Below, piece by piece: positions 5,814 through 6,154 of a stretch of DNA of 6,154 nucleotides. A program made the position numbers and the translations under genes. Each line of letters starts with the position of its first letter. Within the stretch, counting starts at the first letter, position 1. The notes beneath the pieces were generated by a model. That model ran no database searches. It was not told where the DNA came from and saw nothing but the letters and a program-made list of their open reading frames with translations. The stretch spans positions 4,376 to 10,529 of the forward strand of contig DKBD01000022.1 in assembly GCA_002451055.1 (NCBI GenBank). Direction: 5' to 3'. The DNA is from Nitrospira sp. UBA6909. GTDB lineage: Bacteria > Nitrospirota > Nitrospiria > Nitrospirales > Nitrospiraceae.

Positions 5814-6154
5814 GTGGTGACCACACAGGATACCAGAGAACGTATTATCGTACCGGGACCGGCCGGATTCCATCCTCCATCTGCCGCGCAGTTGGGGGTG
5901 TCGCTGCCTGACCCTGGCGAAGGGTTGTTTTACGGATTGCTTGAGCCAAATGAAGAAGTCGTCATTGAAGAGATGGCGAGGAAGATGCTCACAAGTCCAA
6001 ATGCAACAATTTTCCCGGGGCCGCTGCTGCTCTGGGCTTGGAACGATCATGCGGTTGAAAAAGCCAAAGCGACACTCGAAATCGCCGCCCAAGTCCCTGA
6101 AGTCATGATCATTCCCATGCCGGACTACCGGCCGAAGTATCCGAAGATCGATCC
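5814..6154 (+). CDS. Fourth gene of the OFOR operon, possible epsilon/accessory subunit (3' end cut)
   Basis: The frame is open from a GTG at 5814 (or the next GTG, 5817) to the end of the window, 113 codons plus two bases. Ribosome binding site GGGGAG (5803-5808) lies five bases from the first GTG. The only nearby ATG (5812) is in another frame and hits TGA after two codons, so a GTG start is required. The protein begins VTTQDTRERIIVPGPAGFHPP and continues with LPDPGEGLFYGLLEPNEEVV, SPNATIFPGPLLLWAWNDHAVEK, and a Pro/Tyr-rich end (MPDYRPKYPKID). It has no cysteine so far and no signal peptide. It is not an OFOR alpha subunit start (no PFOR N-terminal domain). By position and from memory it resembles the small extra subunit of five-subunit OFORs of Hydrogenobacter and Nitrospira, sometimes annotated as a CO dehydrogenase beta-like protein. 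That identity is tentative; the reading frame itself is well supported. Confidence 0.6.
   Translation, partial: MVTTQDTRERIIVPGPAGFHPPSAAQLGVSLPDPGEGLFYGLLEPNEEVVIEEMARKMLTSPNATIFPGPLLLWAWNDHAVEKAKATLEIAAQVPEVMIIPMPDYRPKYPKID

Noticed and set aside
5812..5820. ATG at 5812 as the start of the fourth operon gene
   Set aside because: It reads ATG TGG TGA, so it stops after two codons. The overlapping GTG at 5814 opens the long frame.
5736..6092. Open frame of 118 codons on the - strand at the right end
   Set aside because: Antisense to the end of the delta gene and to the GTG-started frame, which has a good ribosome binding site and operon spacing.

Overview
The window looks like part of a chromosome from an autotrophic Nitrospirota bacterium, most likely Nitrospira. 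It is moderately GC-rich. It carries a multi-subunit 2-oxoacid:ferredoxin oxidoreductase (OFOR) operon of the kind used in the reductive TCA cycle, and an acetogen-type short methylenetetrahydrofolate reductase. The genus assignment is an inference from recalled protein similarity and gene content; no search was run.

Layout. (1) Positions 1-1649, + strand: the 3' part of a MetF-type methylenetetrahydrofolate reductase gene, overlapping panB by 4 bp (ATGA). Both enzymes use 5,10-methylene-THF. (2) Positions 1643-3371, - strand, read right to left: a small four-cysteine protein resembling the MTHFR C-terminal/MetV zinc domain, then queF (preQ0 reductase, queuosine synthesis), then apaH (Ap4A hydrolase). 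apaH meets panB tail to tail with a 7-bp overlap. A 20-bp inverted repeat with one mismatch (3005-3024 / 3102-3121) fills most of the gap between the small gene and queF. (3) Positions 3372-3812: about 440 bp without a convincing gene between divergent units. It holds a 13-bp palindrome, a possible 19-codon mini-ORF with a good ribosome binding site, and a strong sigma70-type promoter (TTGACA-N18-TAGGAT) that should start a leader of about 145 nt. (4) Positions 3813-6154, + strand: a tight operon encoding OFOR beta (ThDP and [4Fe-4S]), gamma and delta (two [4Fe-4S]) subunits. A fourth, GTG-started ORF runs off the window and may be the accessory (epsilon-like) subunit.

Working together. The OFOR operon would carboxylate acetyl-CoA or succinyl-CoA with reduced ferredoxin. 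The sequence does not show which substrate is used. The alpha subunit needed for a full enzyme is not in the window and is expected downstream. The metF/panB pair and the MetV-like small gene serve one-carbon and pantothenate/CoA metabolism. queF and apaH are housekeeping functions. No mobile element, phage, CRISPR array, tRNA or rRNA was seen.
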